Positions 6,188 through 8,308 of a stretch of DNA of 8,308 nt are shown piece by piece. The stretch comes from Veillonella sp. (GTDB lineage: Bacteria; Bacillota; Negativicutes; Veillonellales; Veillonellaceae). A program made the translations under genes and the position numbers. Positions within the stretch are counted from its first letter, which is position 1. Every line of letters begins with the position of its first letter. Under the pieces are notes generated by a model that saw only the letters and a list, made by a program, of their open reading frames with translations, was not told where the DNA came from and did not search any database. The stretch is from positions 1-8,308 of the forward strand of contig JAIITD010000071.1 of the NCBI GenBank assembly GCA_022737715.1. The letters run 5' to 3'.

Positions 6188-6216
6188 TTGATAAATGCAT
6201 TATTTATGCCTATAAT
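6188..6216 (+). promoter_or_regulatory. Sigma-A-type promoter of the small secreted-protein gene
   Basis: TTGATA (6188-6193) and TATAAT (6211-6216) are separated by exactly 17 nt, matching consensus at 11 of 12 positions. Transcription would start near 6223, which rules out the ATG at 6220 as a start and supports the one at 6271. The spacer contains an ATAAAT/ATTTAT inverted repeat (6191-6196 and 6202-6207) that overlaps the end of the -35; it might be an operator, but this is weak. Confidence 0.75.
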
Positions 6217-6260
6217 AAATTGTATAAAATATTGTTGATATCATATATTGCCAATAGTAT

Positions 6261-6266
6261 GGAGAG
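6261..6266 (+). promoter_or_regulatory. Ribosome binding site deciding the start at 6271
   Basis: GGAGAG (within GGAGAGAG) lies 4 nt before the ATG at 6271, a little close but the only purine-rich match nearby. The in-frame ATGs at 6220 and 6259 lack a comparable site, and only the 6271 start places a typical signal peptide at the N-terminus. Confidence 0.65.
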
Positions 6267-6270
6267 AGAT

Positions 6271-6837
6271 ATGAATAAATTTATGTTATCCACATTAGCA
6301 GTTATGACTGCGGTTAGTATTTGTGCCATACAATCTGTAGATGCTGAATCAGTTAAACCAGACCCAACTATGACTATGTTGCAAATGCCGACGAATGATG
6401 AAATCTCGGTAGGTAATGGTACTACAAAAGAAATCAATAAACAAACACAAACAATGGTAAATAATGTGGCCGTATCTACTAAGTCGATGATTAAAAAGAA
6501 TTGGAAAACCATTTATATTAAGGCAATACCATCTGAAAATATAGTCCGTTTCTATTATACAGATACGATGGGTCAAGTTTACAGTGGTCAAACAATTAAA
6601 AATACTGGTTTATCCAAGGGAAAATATAGAGCTGGCGCATTACGTCAGTCTCAGGCGGTGCAGGACTTATATAGGTATCTACAACAAATGAATCAAGAAA
6701 TCCCTAGTTCTATAGATATTATCGTTACCAGTCAAGGTCGTCGTATTCGAACAATTATGAATTACGATGAAAATATAGGAGATATTGGAATCTATCAACA
6801 AAACTATGAGCAAATTAACTTTCCTAATTTAAAATAG
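6271..6837 (+). CDS. Small secreted protein of unknown function
   Basis: I do not recognise this 188-residue protein. The start at 6271 gives a clear type I signal peptide: a short n-region with Lys3, a hydrophobic core MLSTLAVMTAVSICAI, and a probable cleavage site after SVDA (about residue 24). The mature part (about 164 residues) begins with a polar, Thr/Asn/Gln-rich stretch likely to be flexible, then a more structured region with alternating hydrophobic patterns (IYIKAIPSENIVRFYYTD, about 80-97; SSIDIIVTSQGRRIRTIMNY, about 150-169) suggesting beta strands, with a helix-like QSQAVQDLYRYLQQMNQEI between them. No cysteine is present after the signal peptide, so it is not a lipoprotein. It has its own promoter and sits between two hairpins, so it is probably monocistronic. 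It likely acts in the periplasm or outside the cytoplasmic membrane; function unknown. Confidence 0.8.
   Translation: MNKFMLSTLAVMTAVSICAIQSVDAESVKPDPTMTMLQMPTNDEISVGNGTTKEINKQTQTMVNNVAVSTKSMIKKNWKTIYIKAIPSENIVRFYYTDTMGQVYSGQTIKNTGLSKGKYRAGALRQSQAVQDLYRYLQQMNQEIPSSIDIIVTSQGRRIRTIMNYDENIGDIGIYQQNYEQINFPNLK
6286..6294 (+). other. Isolated perfect DnaA box near the start of the secreted-protein gene
   Basis: TTATCCACA matches the DnaA box exactly and encodes Leu-Ser-Thr in the signal peptide, about 64 nt downstream of the predicted transcription start. A DnaA box so close to a promoter could affect transcription, but a single 9-mer match is weak evidence. Confidence 0.35.
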
Positions 6838-6850
6838 TATGGATATAGTG

Positions 6851-6881
6851 AAAGCCCCTACCTCGGTGAGGTAGGGGCTTT
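6851..6881. terminator. Strong hairpin between convergent genes, probably a bidirectional terminator
   Basis: AAAGCCCCTACCTC (6851-6864) pairs perfectly with 6868-6881 over 14 bp around a 3-nt GGT loop. It lies 13 nt after the stop of the plus-strand secreted-protein gene and 3 nt after the stop of the minus-strand permease gene, so it can serve both. The T-runs beyond the stem are short on both strands (TTTGTGTT on plus, TTTCACT on minus), so termination efficiency may rest on the very GC-rich stem. Confidence 0.85.
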
Positions 6882-6884
6882 GTG

Positions 6885-8308
6885 TTAAATTACATAATCA
6901 TCATGATCATCTGTTGTTTGTTTTTTAGCTTGTTTTTTAGCACCTGCAAGGTCTAAAAGTTCTTCTTCAAGTGTATCTTCATCCCCTGTATTGAGCATGG
7001 AATAGAAGGCCCATAAGATAATAAACCAAACTGGTGTAAAGAATAAGGCAACTCTTGTATCATCATTCAAGGCCAAGATAACAAGAATGAATGCAAAGAA
7101 CGCAAGAATTAAATAGTTCATCACTGGATATAGAGGCATTTTAAATTTAGATTTTGCTGCTAATTCAGGATTTTTTTTGCGATATTTTAAATGGCAAATA
7201 ACCATGATAGCCCAGATAAAGATAAAGCAGAATGTAGAGATGGATGTAATCATAACAAAGACTGCTTCCGGCATAACATAGTTAAGTACGACCGTAATAA
7301 GTAGTACAGCAGCAGAGAAAATTGTTGCTTGGTATGGTACGCTACTGTGTGTTAAGCGACGCATTGATTTAGGTGCGTGACCGCGTTTAGCGAGGGCATA
7401 AATCATACGGCCTGTACTAAAAATACCCGAGTTTGTAGCAGATGCTGCAGAGGTAAGCACAACAAAGTTGACGATACCTGCTGCGGCTGTAATACCAACT
7501 GCTGTAAATACGGCTACGAATGGGCTGGCTGCAGGGTTAACGGCCGTCCATGGGTAAATACTCATGATGATAGCCAAAGAACCAATATAGAACAAAATAA
7601 TACGCAATGGAATATTATTGATGGCCATTGGAATAACCTTTTCAGGGTTTTCTGTTTCACCTGCTGTCAAACCTACAAGTTCAATGCCTGTGAAAGCGAA
7701 TACAACCATTTGGAAGGATAAGATAAAGCCCATCGTTCCATTCGGGAACCATCCGCCGTAATTCCATAAATTACTAAAGGCGGCAACAACACCCGCATCG
7801 GTACTAAATCCAGAGAAAATCATGATTAAACCGATGATGATAAGGGATACAATGGCAATAACCTTGATCATGGCGAACCAGAATTCCATTTCCCCAAAGT
7901 GCTTTACAGCTGTTAGGTTCATGAGTAATAAAGCTATTAAGACGACGAGGGCTGGAACCCATTGCGGTAACCATGGTATCCAGTATTGCATATACAGTCC
8001 GACGGCCGTTAAATCGGCCATGGCTAGTGATAGCCAACAGAACCAATATGTCCATCCTGTGATGAACGCAGCGCGATCACCTAGATAATCCTCTACAAAG
8101 TCGATAAAGGAATGATGATTAAGATTAGATAATAATAATTCCCCTAACGCTCTCATTACAAAGAAACAAATAAGTCCAGTAATGAGATAAGCAAAAAGAA
8201 TGGATGGACCGGCCAAATGGATGGCCCGACCGGAACCTAAGAATAAGCCTGTACCAATGGCACCGCCGATGGCGAGCAACTGTACGTGACGATTCTTAAG
8301 GCCCCGTT
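6885..8308 (-). CDS. cycA: CycA-like amino acid permease of the APC superfamily (5' partial)
   Basis: This is a proton-coupled amino acid permease of the AAT group of the APC superfamily. Its sequence closely resembles Escherichia coli CycA, the D-serine/D-alanine/glycine transporter: IGGAIGTGLFLGSG in TM1, FVMRALGELLLSNL, GWTYWFCW, FGEMEFWFAMIKVIAIVSLI, FAFTGIELVGLTAGET, NFVVLTSAASATNSG and the late ALNDDTRVALFFTPVWFI. About 12 membrane segments are visible. The 473 complete codons seen cover nearly the whole protein. Reading continues in frame to the window edge with RGLKNRHVQ before LLAIGG, which is the typical N-terminus of this group, so the TTG at 8279 is not the start and the true start lies beyond 8308. 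The C-terminal tail is acidic then Lys/Gln-rich, likely cytoplasmic. Substrate (glycine, D-alanine, D-serine) is inferred from similarity. It is transcribed towards the plus-strand genes and ends at the shared hairpin. Confidence 0.93.
   Translation of the reverse strand, partial: RGLKNRHVQLLAIGGAIGTGLFLGSGRAIHLAGPSILFAYLITGLICFFVMRALGELLLSNLNHHSFIDFVEDYLGDRAAFITGWTYWFCWLSLAMADLTAVGLYMQYWIPWLPQWVPALVVLIALLLMNLTAVKHFGEMEFWFAMIKVIAIVSLIIIGLIMIFSGFSTDAGVVAAFSNLWNYGGWFPNGTMGFILSFQMVVFAFTGIELVGLTAGETENPEKVIPMAINNIPLRIILFYIGSLAIIMSIYPWTAVNPAASPFVAVFTAVGITAAAGIVNFVVLTSAASATNSGIFSTGRMIYALAKRGHAPKSMRRLTHSSVPYQATIFSAAVLLITVVLNYVMPEAVFVMITSISTFCFIFIWAIMVICHLKYRKKNPELAAKSKFKMPLYPVMNYLILAFFAFILVILALNDDTRVALFFTPVWFIILWAFYSMLNTGDEDTLEEELLDLAGAKKQAKKQTTDDHDDYVI

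Noticed and set aside
6220..6270. Upstream in-frame ATG start for the secreted protein
   Set aside because: The ATG at 6220 lies before the predicted transcription start and would bury the signal peptide; the ribosome binding site at 6261 points to 6271.
8277..8279. TTG as the start of the permease gene
   Set aside because: The frame continues upstream to the window edge with the conserved RGLKNRHVQ segment, so the gene is cut off by the window rather than starting here.

Overview
The window reads as chromosomal DNA of a low-to-moderate GC member of the Firmicutes, most likely Negativicutes and possibly Veillonella. This is inferred from the ybaB-recR-bofA gene order typical of the dnaX region of Firmicutes, the codon use, and the protein styles. 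No rRNA gene or other taxonomic marker is present, so the genus is only a suggestion.

Layout. Positions 1-4769 hold a tight, co-directional plus-strand run: the 3' end of a YbaB/EbfC nucleoid-associated protein, RecR, a small BofA-like membrane protein, an 861-residue UvrD-type helicase with a DEDDh (DnaQ-like) exonuclease embedded in it, and an RluA-type pseudouridine synthase. Junctions are 0, 1 and 17 nt and a 1-nt overlap, which points to one operon (probably starting with dnaX upstream of the window) concerned with recombination and repair plus RNA modification. A 217-nt AT-rich gap follows, with a good sigma-A-type promoter driving a cation diffusion facilitator (CDF) metal exporter, which ends at a strong hairpin terminator. 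A second good promoter drives a small secreted protein of unknown function. A strong hairpin then separates it from a convergent minus-strand amino-acid permease of the CycA type, which runs off the right end of the window.

The most striking signal is inside the pseudouridine synthase gene. Positions 4442-4558 carry seven same-orientation copies of a DnaA-box-like 9-mer (TGTGGATAA, reverse complement TTATCCACA). Five match TTATNCACA perfectly. Start-to-start spacing is 12, 21, 21, 21, 21, 12, so the layout is symmetric, lies almost entirely on one helical face, and keeps the reading frame. The array encodes a roughly 49-residue insertion just before the last conserved motif of the enzyme, so a probable DnaA-binding or iteron-like array seems to be carried as an in-frame insert in a housekeeping gene. 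Three further perfect TTATNCACA matches lie outside the array (4070, 6069, 6286).

The second notable item is the helicase/exonuclease, in which a complete DEDDh nuclease sits where the 2B subdomain of PcrA/UvrD would be.
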